A stretch of DNA of 64,000 nt from Actinomycetes bacterium (GCA_023418505.1 JAEZZR010000011.1:62001-126000); one strand, 5' to 3'. Counted from the first letter of the stretch, positions 26,821 to 36,057 are shown. The notes: generated from the letters alone by a model not told the origin. Numbers and translations: made by a program.

Positions 26821-26847
26821 GCATAAAAAGCACCCGGTACAAAAAAT

Positions 26848-26886
26848 ACCCGCTACAGATAACGGAAGGCCTTATCTGTGGCGGGT
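26848..26886. terminator. Bidirectional terminator between ABC-F gene and ctaF
   Basis: ACCCGCTACAGATAA pairs with TTATCTGTGGCGGGT (one mismatch) between convergent genes; an A-run precedes the stem at 26841-26846, giving a U-tract on the minus strand. Confidence 0.8.
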
Positions 26887-26906
26887 GATCTATTGCGGGT
26901 GAGTTA

Positions 26907-27353
26907 TTAGTGGTGCTCTGGTGGCGTCAAGTACTGGGTGTTCAGACGCGTTCCGGCGAAGATCAGGATGGCTGCGCCGAGCACGATCATCCAGTACGCC
27001 ATGAATGCGATACCAATACCCATGATGCTGATGGCCACGGTCATGACGAATGGCCAGATGGAGCTGGCGGAGAAGAATCCAAGGGTTCCTTCGCCGTCGG
27101 CGATTTCAGCTTCTTCCCAGTCGGAAGGGGTGATATCGGAGCGAACTTCAGTGAAGTGGAAGTATCCACCGAGCATCAAGGTCAACAGGGTTGCCAGTGC
27201 CAGGCCGGTAGAACCAGCCCATTCCAGGCGACCGTGGTTTTCGTTGATGATGTTGCCGCTGTCCTGCAGGTGCATCGTGCCGAAGATGTAAACCAACGTC
27301 ATGATGAACAGGAATACGGTCAATCCGTAGAAGAGCTTTGCTGCAGACTTCAT
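26907..27353 (-). CDS. ctaF: Cytochrome c oxidase subunit IV, actinobacterial type
   Basis: A 148-residue small subunit of the aa3 oxidase with four hydrophobic segments (about 7-27, 45-65, 92-112 and 115-135). The start MKSAAKLFYGLTVFLFIMTLVYI and the segment EVRSDITPSDWEEAEIADGEG match CtaF. It belongs to the same leftward operon as ctaC, separated by 34 nt. It has no catalytic groups; in C. glutamicum it is needed for assembly. Confidence 0.93.
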   Translation of the reverse strand: MKSAAKLFYGLTVFLFIMTLVYIFGTMHLQDSGNIINENHGRLEWAGSTGLALATLLTLMLGGYFHFTEVRSDITPSDWEEAEIADGEGTLGFFSASSIWPFVMTVAISIMGIGIAFMAYWMIVLGAAILIFAGTRLNTQYLTPPEHH

Positions 27354-27387
27354 TGTTTGACTTCCCTAGTTTCTTTAAGAACGAACG

Positions 27388-28554
27388 TTAGTTCTGTGCG
27401 TTCAGGTCGACAGTGTTGTCTTCATCGCGGGTATCGGTACGGCCGGAGTTGAATGGCGAGGTCGATACTGCGAAGGCTGGTTCACCGATGTGTTCCAAAG
27501 CTTCAGCGTTGGATGCACCTGGGTTCTCGCGACGGAAGTTGATGTACTCAACGAAGTTGTCACGAGAGACAACACGGATTTCGAAGTTCATCATTGCGTG
27601 GTAGGTACCGCACATTTCTGCACAGCGACCGACGAATGCGTTGGAAACTTCATCCGAAGGGTTGTGGACGCGGCGGTTGTCGATCTTTTCCTGCTCGATA
27701 GCCTCGATCTGGAACAGACGGTTAACCTTGTTTGCCTCTGGGTGAGGGAATACGTCGCGCTTGAATAGGAACTCTGGAACCCAGAAGGAGTGAATCACGT
27801 CGGCAGATGCCAGGTTGAATTCAATCGCGGTATCGGCTGGAAGTACCAGTACTGGGATCTCTTCGGTGGTACCTAGGGTTTCAATTTCATTGAAACGTAG
27901 GTAGGACAGGTCTTCCTTAGAACGACCGTGAATTGGGAAGTCATTCTGAGTAGCACCCTGTGGCAGTTCGTTACCGATCTGCTCGTGGCCTTCTTCGGCA
28001 GTGAAGAACTGTTCGCGATCGCGGCCGCTTTCATCCTTCAGGCCGATGTACTCTTCGCCCATCAGATCAGCGGAGATCTGGCCGTAGCCGAACTTCCAGT
28101 TCCACTGGAAACCAGTGACGTCCACAGTCACCTCTGGATCCTTATCCAGAGCAGTGACCTCATCCTGAGTCTGGACTGTGAAGAAGAAGATGCTCATCAC
28201 GATCAAGATTGGGATGATGGTAAGAACCAGCTCCAATGGAACGTTATAAGCAGTCTGGCGTGGGAATTCTCCCTCACCCTTCTTCTGTGCTTTCTTTGCA
28301 CTGAAGGCACTCATCGAGAAGAACAACAGTGCCCAGACGATGAAGCCGATGATCCAGGCAGCTACCCAGATCCAAACCCAGAAGTTACCCATAGCCTGGG
28401 CTTCTGGAGTTACGCCGTACGGCCAACCGAAGCGTAGTAGCTCGAAGAATTTATTGTCGGGCGGGTTTACATCACAGCCCGCAAGTAGCGCACCGCTACC
28501 TGCGAGGACGCCGAGGACACCGAGCTTACGGGCGGCTCCGTACTCCTTACGCAT
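27388..28554 (-). CDS. ctaC: Cytochrome c oxidase subunit II (CuA lipoprotein)
   Basis: About 388 residues from ATG 28552-28554. GTG 28558-28560, two codons earlier, has a better-placed AGGAAGG site, so the true start may be there. A lipoprotein signal peptide ends in ALLAGC (lipid on the Cys). Two membrane helices follow (about 60-85 and 105-125). The CuA site is in GRCAEMCGTYHAMM, with the second part HSFWVPEF. Compared with what I recall of C. glutamicum CtaC there is a short insertion near QEKIDNRRVHNPSDEVSN before the CuA domain. It receives electrons from QcrC in the supercomplex. Confidence 0.93.
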   Translation of the reverse strand: MRKEYGAARKLGVLGVLAGSGALLAGCDVNPPDNKFFELLRFGWPYGVTPEAQAMGNFWVWIWVAAWIIGFIVWALLFFSMSAFSAKKAQKKGEGEFPRQTAYNVPLELVLTIIPILIVMSIFFFTVQTQDEVTALDKDPEVTVDVTGFQWNWKFGYGQISADLMGEEYIGLKDESGRDREQFFTAEEGHEQIGNELPQGATQNDFPIHGRSKEDLSYLRFNEIETLGTTEEIPVLVLPADTAIEFNLASADVIHSFWVPEFLFKRDVFPHPEANKVNRLFQIEAIEQEKIDNRRVHNPSDEVSNAFVGRCAEMCGTYHAMMNFEIRVVSRDNFVEYINFRRENPGASNAEALEHIGEPAFAVSTSPFNSGRTDTRDEDNTVDLNAQN

Positions 28555-28799
28555 ATTCACGTGTGTCTGCCTTCCTGATCCACACAATGTTTACAAGTGC
28601 AGGTTAGTCCATTTCTGAGAATTAACCACAACGGACATACCTGTAGGGGTGTGTTCGATTATAACGCGCCTTATAAAACACTGAGAACTACACACGCTAT
28701 GGGGGTAATTTTCTTAGGTTTCGGGGCTAGCAAGTGTCAGTACTATGGTGGAAACACTTCCAATTTTCGGTTCAAGAAAGGCACGTGGTTTCAAACAAG

Positions 28800-30728
28800 A
28801 TGTGTGGTCTATTAGGGATCCTCACCGCCAAGGGTAATGCCTCCGATTTCACAAACGCGATCGAGCGGGCTTTGCCATGCATGCGCCATCGTGGCCCGGA
28901 TGAGGCCGGCACGTGGCACGACGCCGATGCCATTTTCGGGTTTAATCGCCTTTCCATCATCGACTTGGAGCACAGCCACCAGCCCTTGCAATGGGGTCCG
29001 GAGGATAACCCGCAGCGTTACTCCATGACCTTCAATGGCGAGATCTACAACTATGTCGAGCTACGCCAGGAATTGTCCCAGTTGGGTTATACCTTTAATA
29101 CCGCTGGCGACGGGGAACCGATCTTGGTGGGCTTCCACCATTGGGGTACCGATGTAGTGAAGCATTTGCGTGGCATGTTTGGCATCGCGATCTGGGACTC
29201 TGTAGAACGCAAGCTGTTCTTAGCCCGCGATCCCTTTGGCATTAAGCCTTTATTCTATGCCACCACTGAAGCAGGTACCGCGTTTGCTTCCGAGAAGAAG
29301 TCCATCCTGGAAATGGCTGCCGAGCTTGGCTTCGACGATAAAAGCCTGGATCGCCGTGCTCTCGCCCACTACGTGGATCTGCAGTACGTGCCAGAGCCAG
29401 AGACCCTGCACACTGCTATTCGACGCCTAGAGTCCGGCTGCTTTGCGGAAGTAACTCCTGGCGGTGAAGTGAAGCAAACTCGCTACTTCCACCCCACCTT
29501 CCCTATTAAGCCAGTGGCTAAAGGCAAGGAGCAGGATACGTTCGACAAGATTGCTGCGGCATTGGAAGACTCCGTCGCAAAGCATATGCGTGCGGATGTT
29601 ACCGTCGGCAGCTTCCTATCTGGCGGTATTGACTCCACTGCAATTGCCACCCTCGCGAAGCGTCATAATCCGAATCTGCTGACGTTTACTACCGGCTTCG
29701 AGCGCGAAGGCTTCTCCGAGGTCGATGTAGCTGCAGAATCCGCCGAGGCGATCGGCGTGGAGCACATCGTGAAGGTAGTCTCGCCGGAGGAGTTCGCAGA
29801 CGCGATTCCGAAGATCATCTGGTACTTAGACGATCCGGTGGCCGACCCCGCTTTGGTGCCGCTGTATTTCGTGGCAGCTGAAGCTCGTAAGCACGTGAAG
29901 GTGGTGCTCTCTGGCGAGGGCGCCGACGAGCTCTTCGGTGGCTACACCATTTATAAAGAGCCGCTGTCGCTGCAGGCCTTCGATAAGATCCCGAATCCGC
30001 TGCGCAAGGGCTTAGCAAAAGTGGGCGACGCCCTACCAAACGGCGTGCGCGGTAAGTCTTTGCTGCAGCGTGGCACTACCCCGTTGGAAGAGCGCTACTA
30101 CGGCAATGCACGCTCCTTTAATTTCCAGCAGCTCCAGCAGGTGCTGCCATGGATGCCGCGCGAGTGGGATCACCGAGAAGTAACTGCCCCGATCTACGAG
30201 CAATCTGCCGGCTGGGATCCCGTGACTCGCATGCAGCACCTGGACTTCTTCACCTGGCTGCGTGGCGACATCCTGGTTAAGGCCGACAAGATCACGATGG
30301 CCAACTCCCTAGAGTTGCGCGTGCCATTCCTCGACCGAGTGGTGTTCGACGTCGCTCGCACGTTGCCGGTAGATATGCGTATCTCACACGGCACCACGAA
30401 GTATGCTCTGCGTAAGGCGATGGAGCAGATCGTGCCTGCGCATGTGCTTAACCGTCGTAAGCTTGGCTTCCCGGTTCCGATCCGTCACTGGTTAGCTAGC
30501 GACGAGTTGGGTCCGTGGGCTCGCGAGGTTATCCGGAATTCTCAGACTGACGAGTTGTTGGATAAGCAGGCTGTTAAGAAGATGCTCGATGAGCATCATC
30601 CAACGAATAATGACAATTCCCGTCGCCTGTGGACGGTATTGGCGTTCATGGTCTGGCATGGCATCTTCATCGAAGATCGCATCAAACCAGATATCGAGCA
30701 GCGTGACTACCCGGTAAACCCAAGCTAG
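28800..30728 (+). CDS. ltsA: LtsA/AsnB-type glutamine amidotransferase (asparagine synthase family)
   Basis: 642 residues from ATG 28800; the frame is open further upstream, but this start places the nucleophile Cys at position 2 (MCGLLGIL), as class II glutaminase domains require. N-terminal glutaminase: RHRGPDEAGTW, FNRLSIID, FNGEIYNY. C-terminal ATP-pyrophosphatase: SFLSGGIDST, GEGADELFGGY, VPFLD. In C. glutamicum and mycobacteria this protein gives lysozyme resistance by amidating meso-diaminopimelate in peptidoglycan rather than making free asparagine. It is divergent from ctaC. An AGAAAGG site lies 19 nt upstream, further than ideal. Confidence 0.9.
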   Translation: MCGLLGILTAKGNASDFTNAIERALPCMRHRGPDEAGTWHDADAIFGFNRLSIIDLEHSHQPLQWGPEDNPQRYSMTFNGEIYNYVELRQELSQLGYTFNTAGDGEPILVGFHHWGTDVVKHLRGMFGIAIWDSVERKLFLARDPFGIKPLFYATTEAGTAFASEKKSILEMAAELGFDDKSLDRRALAHYVDLQYVPEPETLHTAIRRLESGCFAEVTPGGEVKQTRYFHPTFPIKPVAKGKEQDTFDKIAAALEDSVAKHMRADVTVGSFLSGGIDSTAIATLAKRHNPNLLTFTTGFEREGFSEVDVAAESAEAIGVEHIVKVVSPEEFADAIPKIIWYLDDPVADPALVPLYFVAAEARKHVKVVLSGEGADELFGGYTIYKEPLSLQAFDKIPNPLRKGLAKVGDALPNGVRGKSLLQRGTTPLEERYYGNARSFNFQQLQQVLPWMPREWDHREVTAPIYEQSAGWDPVTRMQHLDFFTWLRGDILVKADKITMANSLELRVPFLDRVVFDVARTLPVDMRISHGTTKYALRKAMEQIVPAHVLNRRKLGFPVPIRHWLASDELGPWAREVIRNSQTDELLDKQAVKKMLDEHHPTNNDNSRRLWTVLAFMVWHGIFIEDRIKPDIEQRDYPVNPS

Positions 30729-30742
30729 AAGGCTGGATTGTA

Positions 30743-30763
30743 GCTGGATTCCCCCAATCCAGC
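30743..30763 (+). terminator. Hairpin after ltsA
   Basis: GCTGGATT-CCCCC-AATCCAGC forms a perfect 8-bp stem between the convergent genes ltsA and erpA. There is no long U-tract. Confidence 0.55.
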
Positions 30764-30784
30764 GTTGTACCCGACGCTTAACTT

Positions 30785-31126
30785 TTAGTTAAACGAGTCG
30801 CCACAAGCGCACGAGCCAGTAGCGTTCGGGTTATCGATGGTGAAACCTTGCTGCTCGATGGTGTCGGCGAAGTCGATCTTCGCACCCATCAAGTACGGCA
30901 CCGACTGGCGGTCTACTACCAGGCGCACGCCGTTGAAATCTTCAGCTACATCGCCATCAAGATCGCGATCGTCGAAGTACAGCTGGTACCGCAAACCTGC
31001 GCAACCACCTGGTGCTACCGAAATGCGTAGCGAGAGGTTGGTGGCACCTTCTTGTTCTAGCAGGGTCTTAGCCTTAGCCGCTGCGGCGTCGGTCAAAATG
31101 ACTCCGGTGCTCTGTGCAGTAGTCAT
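30785..31126 (-). CDS. erpA: Iron-sulfur cluster insertion protein, ErpA/HesB family
   Basis: A 113-residue A-type carrier. Cluster-binding cysteines are in APGGCAGLRY and at the C-terminus in GSCACGDSF. It hands Fe-S clusters to apo-proteins; nearby clients in this window would include LipA and QcrA. The ATG is preceded by AAAGGAG. It is convergent with ltsA and divergent from the DUF3043 gene, the same order as in M. tuberculosis and C. glutamicum. Confidence 0.9.
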   Translation of the reverse strand: MTTAQSTGVILTDAAAAKAKTLLEQEGATNLSLRISVAPGGCAGLRYQLYFDDRDLDGDVAEDFNGVRLVVDRQSVPYLMGAKIDFADTIEQQGFTIDNPNATGSCACGDSFN

Positions 31127-31295
31127 GGTTGCACTCCTTTATAAAGAATCGGCTGTGTGGCATCCTACGCCACGAAAGGTGGTCACGCTATAGATCAGCT
31201 GTGCGCGGGCTGATTTTATTCCCACTACCCCTCCCACTATCCATTGGTTGGCTCGATGGTTGGTTCAATCCGGCGGTTGCCCTAATCTGGTAGCC

Positions 31296-32036
31296 GTGAA
31301 GTTACCCTGGAAATCTGACAAGCCCGAAGGTGAAAACCCTGCCACCGTAGCTGAGTCCGGCTCTGAGTCCACCACCGACTCCGCTAGTTCCGCGGACCAC
31401 ACCGACCCCACCGCCAGCACCAAAAAGCACGGTTCTGCTTTTACGCCTAAGAAAGATCGTCCTACCCCAAAGCGCAACGAGCGCGAACGGGAGCGTGGTG
31501 TGCGTCGTGGCCCGGTTTCGGCTCCACTTACTGCTAAAGAGGCTCGCGCTCGTCGTAAGGAGCTTAAGGCTTCGATGTCGAAGGAAGAGCTTAAGGAGCA
31601 CAAGCGGCAGCAGCGCGCGGAGCGTCGCGAGGCTCGCCGGATTGCCGATGAGCGTATGGCCGCCGGCGATCCCCGTTACCTCTTGCCACGCGACCAAGGC
31701 GAAGAGCGCAAGCTCGTACGCAACTGGGTCGATTCCCGTCGCTTCATTGCCAATATCTTCTTGCCGATGGCACTGGTATTACTGTTTGTGATGTTAATCG
31801 GCACGGCAGCTCCAGCATTAGCGAATGCCGTCTCGATGATGGCCATGCTGTTGATCTTGGGTCTGATTATTGAAGGTATTTGGATTGGCCGGAAGGCTAA
31901 CCAGCTGGTTCGCGAGCGCTTCCCTGAATCCACTGATACCGGCATTCGGGTGGGCTTCTACGCTTACTCGCGTGCGTCGCAGCCACGTCGTTTGCGTACT
32001 CCTCGCCCGCAGGTAGAGATCGGCGCTAAGGTTTAA
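31296..32036 (+). CDS. DUF3043 membrane protein
   Basis: About 246 residues from GTG 31296; KLPWKSDK after the start resembles the C. glutamicum orthologue, and TAATCT 8 nt upstream suggests a leaderless message. Residues 1-120 are highly charged and low in complexity, with Lys/Glu/Arg-rich stretches that would be cytoplasmic. Two hydrophobic helices lie at about 160-205 (NIFLPMALVLLFVMLIG and MMAMLLILGLIIEGIW), ending in a basic tail. The family is conserved in Actinobacteria without an assigned function. It is followed after 3 nt by the CobT-like gene, suggesting one transcript. Confidence 0.75.
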   Translation: MKLPWKSDKPEGENPATVAESGSESTTDSASSADHTDPTASTKKHGSAFTPKKDRPTPKRNERERERGVRRGPVSAPLTAKEARARRKELKASMSKEELKEHKRQQRAERREARRIADERMAAGDPRYLLPRDQGEERKLVRNWVDSRRFIANIFLPMALVLLFVMLIGTAAPALANAVSMMAMLLILGLIIEGIWIGRKANQLVRERFPESTDTGIRVGFYAYSRASQPRRLRTPRPQVEIGAKV

Positions 32037-32039
32037 CTC

Positions 32040-32924
32040 ATGTCTGAGGCTCTCGAGATTTCTTTTCCCCCCATTTCTCCCATCGATGATGCGTGTGGGG
32101 CGCAGGCTCGAGAGTTGCTGCACCTTTCTTTGCCGGGTGCCAGTGTGGGGCGCCTCGCGAATCTGGCGGGTTGGCTGGCAGCTTGCCAGCATCAGGTGCC
32201 TCCCGCACCTCCCACCGACACACGTTTGGTGGTCTTTGCTTCCCAAGAAGATGCACTTGACGACGCCCCGGGCACCGTTTTCGCCGAGCAAGTTGGCTGC
32301 CGGAATGTCACCACCGTTGTACCTGACGATGATCCCGTAGCCTCTGGCCGCGATGCAGCTGATCGTGCCGTTGATGAGGGTGCGCAGCTGTTAATCCCTG
32401 CTGCTACCGGCCCTGGGGTCATGCTGGATAGTGTGGCGGCCATCGGCGCGATTACCCGCACTGAACCAGTGAAGTTGGTGCGCCATGTGCCACAATCACC
32501 CACTCGTCGCTGGCAAAATGCTGTGGCTACCCTGCGTGATGCGATGTTCCAGGCGCGCACGCATACTTCGGAGCCACGGCAACTATTGGCAACCATCGGT
32601 TCGGCGGAATTGGCTGCCACCGTGGGATTTTTAGCGCAAGCTGCGGTGCGTCGCACTCCTTGTGTGCTCGATGATGTGACAGCCATCGCCGCTGCAGTAA
32701 TCGCCAATACGTGGGCTCCAGGGGCAGCACAGTGGTGGATTGCCAGCGATATTGGGGTGCAACCAGCGGCAAAAATCGGGCTCGACCAGCTGGGATTGAC
32801 GCCACTATTCGACTATGGCTTCAATCGAGTTCCCGGTGCCGGTGGCGCGCTGACCATCCCTCTGATCAGAACTGCTGCTTCACTGGTGGCTGATCCGAAA
32901 AATAATCAAGAAAATTCTTATTAA
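32040..32924 (+). CDS. CobT-like protein (nicotinate-nucleotide:dimethylbenzimidazole phosphoribosyltransferase family), shortened
   Basis: 294 residues, against about 350 for active CobT. The C-terminal half is recognisable: RRTPCVLDDVTAIAAAVIA, then AAQWWIASDIGVQPAAKIGLDQLGL. The family's catalytic Glu lies in a Gly-Glu-Gly loop near the C-terminus. Here the corresponding loop reads FNRVPGAGGALTIPLI (near residue 266), with Ala in place of Glu. The substrate-binding N-terminal part is reduced. No cobU or cobS gene accompanies it. It may be an inactive or repurposed member, so I give no symbol. Confidence 0.65.
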   Translation: MSEALEISFPPISPIDDACGAQARELLHLSLPGASVGRLANLAGWLAACQHQVPPAPPTDTRLVVFASQEDALDDAPGTVFAEQVGCRNVTTVVPDDDPVASGRDAADRAVDEGAQLLIPAATGPGVMLDSVAAIGAITRTEPVKLVRHVPQSPTRRWQNAVATLRDAMFQARTHTSEPRQLLATIGSAELAATVGFLAQAAVRRTPCVLDDVTAIAAAVIANTWAPGAAQWWIASDIGVQPAAKIGLDQLGLTPLFDYGFNRVPGAGGALTIPLIRTAASLVADPKNNQENSY

Positions 32925-32930
32925 AAACTC

Positions 32931-32959
32931 TTGACTCTCACGTTTTTCGGGCTTACGCT
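32931..32959 (+). promoter_or_regulatory. Strong sigma-A-type promoter without a following gene
   Basis: TTGACT (32931-32936), a 17-bp spacer and TACGCT (32954-32959). It reads right into a gene-free stretch. GACTCTCAC over the -35 is matched by GTGAGAGTC at 32983-32991. Confidence 0.55.
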
Positions 32960-32965
32960 GGGGTT

Positions 32966-33125
32966 ACACCGAGAGGTGATCAGTGAGAGTCTCGTTCACC
33001 GCAGCTCGCCCAAATTATATAGCGCTGACCGTTTGCCGGGGCGCCATGTACGAGCTAGCTGATCTCCCACTGATAAGACTAAACCCGGTCTTGCTATTCA
33101 GTTAGCTAGACCGGGTTTAGTGCTG
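32966..33125 (+). ncRNA. Candidate small RNA (inferred)
   Basis: A promoter at 32931-32959 is followed by about 110 nt without an open frame and then a long hairpin at 33079-33120. No homology to a known RNA family is recognised. The hairpin has no U-tract on either side, which weakens the terminator reading. It could also simply terminate the convergent cobT-like and ilvE transcripts. Confidence 0.35.
33079..33120. terminator. Long hairpin between cobT-like gene and ilvE
   Basis: CTAAACCCGGTCT-T-GCTA pairs with TAGC-T-AGACCGGGTTTAG around TTCAGT: a 17-bp stem with one T-T mismatch. Located between convergent genes. Confidence 0.7.
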
Positions 33126-33169
33126 CAAGCCGACGTTCCGGCTGTATTCACTCATGCCACGGTATTAAC

Positions 33170-34297
33170 TTACGCCTCTGCGTTACCTGGAACGAGTTCG
33201 TGTAGCCAGTGATGGGTATCGTCGTAAGCACCACGCTGGATACCAGTCAGGCGTTCGCGCAGCTTCATCGTCCACTCGCCTACCTCGCCGTTGTTGATGT
33301 CAAACGATCCATCGCGCGACGCCACATGCCCAACCGGGGTAATCACAGCGGCCGTGCCGCACGCGAAGGCTTCCAACATGGAGCCGTCGTTAGCGTCCTT
33401 TTCCCATTCCTCAGTGGAAATACGGCGCTGCTCCACCGCCATGCCCAAATCAACTGCAACGGTGAGCAGCGAATCGCGCGTAATCCCTGGCAGCAGTGAA
33501 CCGGAAAGCTCTGGGGTGACCAGCTTGATACCGGATTCGGCGGTGTCATCGGCGTAGAGGAAGGCCAAGTTCATGCCACCCATCTCTTCGATGTATTTGC
33601 GCTCGATGGCGTCGAGCCACACCACCTGATCGCAGCCCTTTTCCTCTGCCTGAGCCTGGGCAGCAAGCGAGGCTGCATAATTGCCCGCGAACTTCGCAGC
33701 ACCCGTGCCACCTGGGCAAGCGCGGACGTATTCGTGCGACAACCACACGGTCACCGGATTAATACCACCAGAGAAATACGCACCTGCCGGGGAGGCGATC
33801 AACAAAAACGTGTACGTGCTGGATGGATGCACACCTAAGGTCTGCTCAGTGGCAAACAACAGTGGCCGCAAATACAGCGCCTCTTCCCCACCCGCGGCAG
33901 GCACCCACGCACTATCAATTGACACCAGTTGCTGCACCGCTTCGATAAATAACTGCTCGGGCATCTCTGGCATGGCCAGGCGCTCGGCGGAAGCGCGGAA
34001 ACGGCGGGCATTTTGCTCGGGGCGGAAGGTGACAATGGAATCGTCGCTAAGGCGGTACGCCTTCAAGCCTTCAAAAATCGACTGCCCATAATGCAGCACC
34101 GAGGTGGCTGGATCCATCTGAATTGGTCCGTACGGCACTACCGCGGCGTTGTGCCAGCCCTGCTCCTGCGTCCAGTCGATGCGCACCATGTGGTCGGTGA
34201 AGTGATTACCAAAACCGGGATGCGCCAAAATAGCGCTCCGATCCGCATCACTTGCTGGATTTTCGCTTCGGGTCACGGAGAATTCGTAATCAGCCAT
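33170..34297 (-). CDS. ilvE: Branched-chain amino acid aminotransferase
   Basis: A 375-residue fold-type IV PLP enzyme that interconverts Val, Leu, Ile and their 2-oxoacids. The PLP lysine is in GTGAAKFAGNYAAS (Lys202), followed by EEMGGMNLAF and CGTAAVITPVGHV. The length matches the BCAT group of class IV aminotransferases used by C. glutamicum and mycobacteria. It is divergent from pepA with a 90-nt control region. Activity on aromatic 2-oxoacids is possible. Confidence 0.93.
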   Translation of the reverse strand: MADYEFSVTRSENPASDADRSAILAHPGFGNHFTDHMVRIDWTQEQGWHNAAVVPYGPIQMDPATSVLHYGQSIFEGLKAYRLSDDSIVTFRPEQNARRFRASAERLAMPEMPEQLFIEAVQQLVSIDSAWVPAAGGEEALYLRPLLFATEQTLGVHPSSTYTFLLIASPAGAYFSGGINPVTVWLSHEYVRACPGGTGAAKFAGNYAASLAAQAQAEEKGCDQVVWLDAIERKYIEEMGGMNLAFLYADDTAESGIKLVTPELSGSLLPGITRDSLLTVAVDLGMAVEQRRISTEEWEKDANDGSMLEAFACGTAAVITPVGHVASRDGSFDINNGEVGEWTMKLRERLTGIQRGAYDDTHHWLHELVPGNAEA

Positions 34298-34386
34298 GGG
34301 GCTATCTTAGACCCCGCGTCTGCCCCAGCGCAGTTATCTGTACGGTAGGGAAGAGTAAAAACCAACCCTTTTGGAGGACACTTCCG

Positions 34387-35985
34387 ATGACATTCCATAC
34401 CCCCAACTCCCAGATTCTCACCGAATTACTGCCTGCTATTGGTACTCGGGTGGAATTGCTTGCCGACGACGCTGGCAATACTTCCTCTGCTGCAAGCAAC
34501 GGCAGCACCGGTGGCGACACTGTAATCGTGGTCGGCTTGACGAAATCCGACGCCCAAGATCTAGAGCTAGTCGCCTTTGATGCCATCGGTGAGGCTGCAC
34601 CGAAGGTACTCGCCGGACTGGAGGCTGTGAGTGCTTCGGCGAAGTTAGAGTCCATTACCCGAATCCCGGCACCGGAGGGTGTGGCTGCGCAGTCGATTGT
34701 GGCTGTGGGCTTGGGCTCTGGCGAGGTGGATTCCGAGGAAGTGCGTCGTGCAGCCGGCGCTGCTGGCCGTGCGTTGCAGGGCACGGAAAACGTGGTGCTG
34801 GGTCTTGGTGTGCTCGATCCAGTTGCTGCTGCCGAGGGCTTCGCTTTGGGCGCGTACTCTTTCCGCGGTATCCGGGCCAAGCGAGAAGATGCTGCGGGCG
34901 AGCCTGTGGGCGAGGCTGCCAAGGATGAAGCGCACACCCGCGTTACGGTGGTCGGTGCGAACGACGCGCAGATTCAGCGCGCTGCTACCGTAGCCGATGC
35001 CGTAGCTACCGCCCGCGACTTGGTTAACACCAATTCCGGACATCTGTACCCAGAGTCCTTTGCCAACATCGCAGAGGCTTTGGGCAAGGATGCCGGACTC
35101 GACGTCGAAGTACTGGACGAAAAGGCTCTGGCCGAAGGCAACTACGGCGGCTTACTGGCCGTGGGTACCGGTTCGCAGCGCGGACCTCGTTTGGTGCGCC
35201 TGGGTTGGAAGGGTGCTGATAACACGACAGACGCAAATGACAACGGAGCCGCTTCGCACCTCGCCCTGGTTGGCAAGGGCATCACCTTCGATACCGGCGG
35301 TATTTCCTTAAAGCCAGGCGCAAACATGGAAAACATGATCTCCGATATGGGTGGCGCCGGCGCTGTGCTGGCCACCGTCGTTCTGGCCGCTCGCCTGAAT
35401 GCCACCACCCCAGTGACGGCATGGCTACCAATGGCGGAAAACATGCCCGATGGCAAGAGCTACCGCCCAGGCGACGTAATCACGCAATATGGTGGCATCA
35501 CCTGCGAAATCCTGAACACCGACGCCGAAGGTCGCTTGGTGCTTGCCGACGCTTTGGTGCGCGCCAGCGAAGAATCGCCTACTCACATCATTGACACTGC
35601 AACTCTTACCGGCGCACAGCTGGTTGCCCTTGGCGGTCGCACCCCTGGTGTGATGGGCACTGATGATTTCCGCGACTTCGTGGCCGAAGCTTCGCAGAAC
35701 GTAGGCGAAAACGGCTGGGCAATGCCAATTCCAGACCAGCTGGCTGAAGGTTTGAAGAGCGAAGTGGCTGATCTGCGCAACATCTCGCCGAACCGCGAAG
35801 GTGGCATGAGCGTTGCTGCAGCGTACTTGCGCGAATTCATCGGAGACGACATCGAGTGGGCACACATCGACGTCGCAGGCCCGGCGTTCAACACTCACGG
35901 CGCCTACGGTTACACCCCGAAGCGTGCTACTGGCGTGCCGGTTCGCACCATGTTCGAGGTGATTGAGCAGCTAGGAAATAAATAG
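34387..35985 (+). CDS. pepA: Leucyl aminopeptidase, M17 family
   Basis: 532 residues from ATG 34387, which has a good GGAGGA site 9 nt upstream; the frame is open from 34252. The metal-binding catalytic domain is C-terminal: GKGITFDTGGISLKP (Lys and Asp), MGGAGAVL, and NTDAEGRLVLADAL at about residues 377-390. The N-terminal ~200 residues are the variable M17 domain. The enzyme releases N-terminal residues from peptides in the cytoplasm and usually forms hexamers with two Mn or Zn ions per subunit. Confidence 0.93.
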   Translation: MTFHTPNSQILTELLPAIGTRVELLADDAGNTSSAASNGSTGGDTVIVVGLTKSDAQDLELVAFDAIGEAAPKVLAGLEAVSASAKLESITRIPAPEGVAAQSIVAVGLGSGEVDSEEVRRAAGAAGRALQGTENVVLGLGVLDPVAAAEGFALGAYSFRGIRAKREDAAGEPVGEAAKDEAHTRVTVVGANDAQIQRAATVADAVATARDLVNTNSGHLYPESFANIAEALGKDAGLDVEVLDEKALAEGNYGGLLAVGTGSQRGPRLVRLGWKGADNTTDANDNGAASHLALVGKGITFDTGGISLKPGANMENMISDMGGAGAVLATVVLAARLNATTPVTAWLPMAENMPDGKSYRPGDVITQYGGITCEILNTDAEGRLVLADALVRASEESPTHIIDTATLTGAQLVALGGRTPGVMGTDDFRDFVAEASQNVGENGWAMPIPDQLAEGLKSEVADLRNISPNREGGMSVAAAYLREFIGDDIEWAHIDVAGPAFNTHGAYGYTPKRATGVPVRTMFEVIEQLGNK

Positions 35986-36016
35986 GGCTCCAATAGTTCC
36001 TACCGAATCCCATCTA

Positions 36017-36057
36017 GCTAAGATCACACTGTACTGTTGAGTGTGATTAGCCCTTTT
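36017..36057 (+). terminator. Terminator after pepA
   Basis: GCTA/TAGC and ATCACACT/AGTGTGAT arms around GTACTGTTG, followed by TTTT. Confidence 0.65.

Noticed and set aside
28734..28799. Upstream extension of the ltsA frame
   Set aside because: The class II amidotransferase needs Cys directly after the initiator Met; only ATG 28800 provides this.
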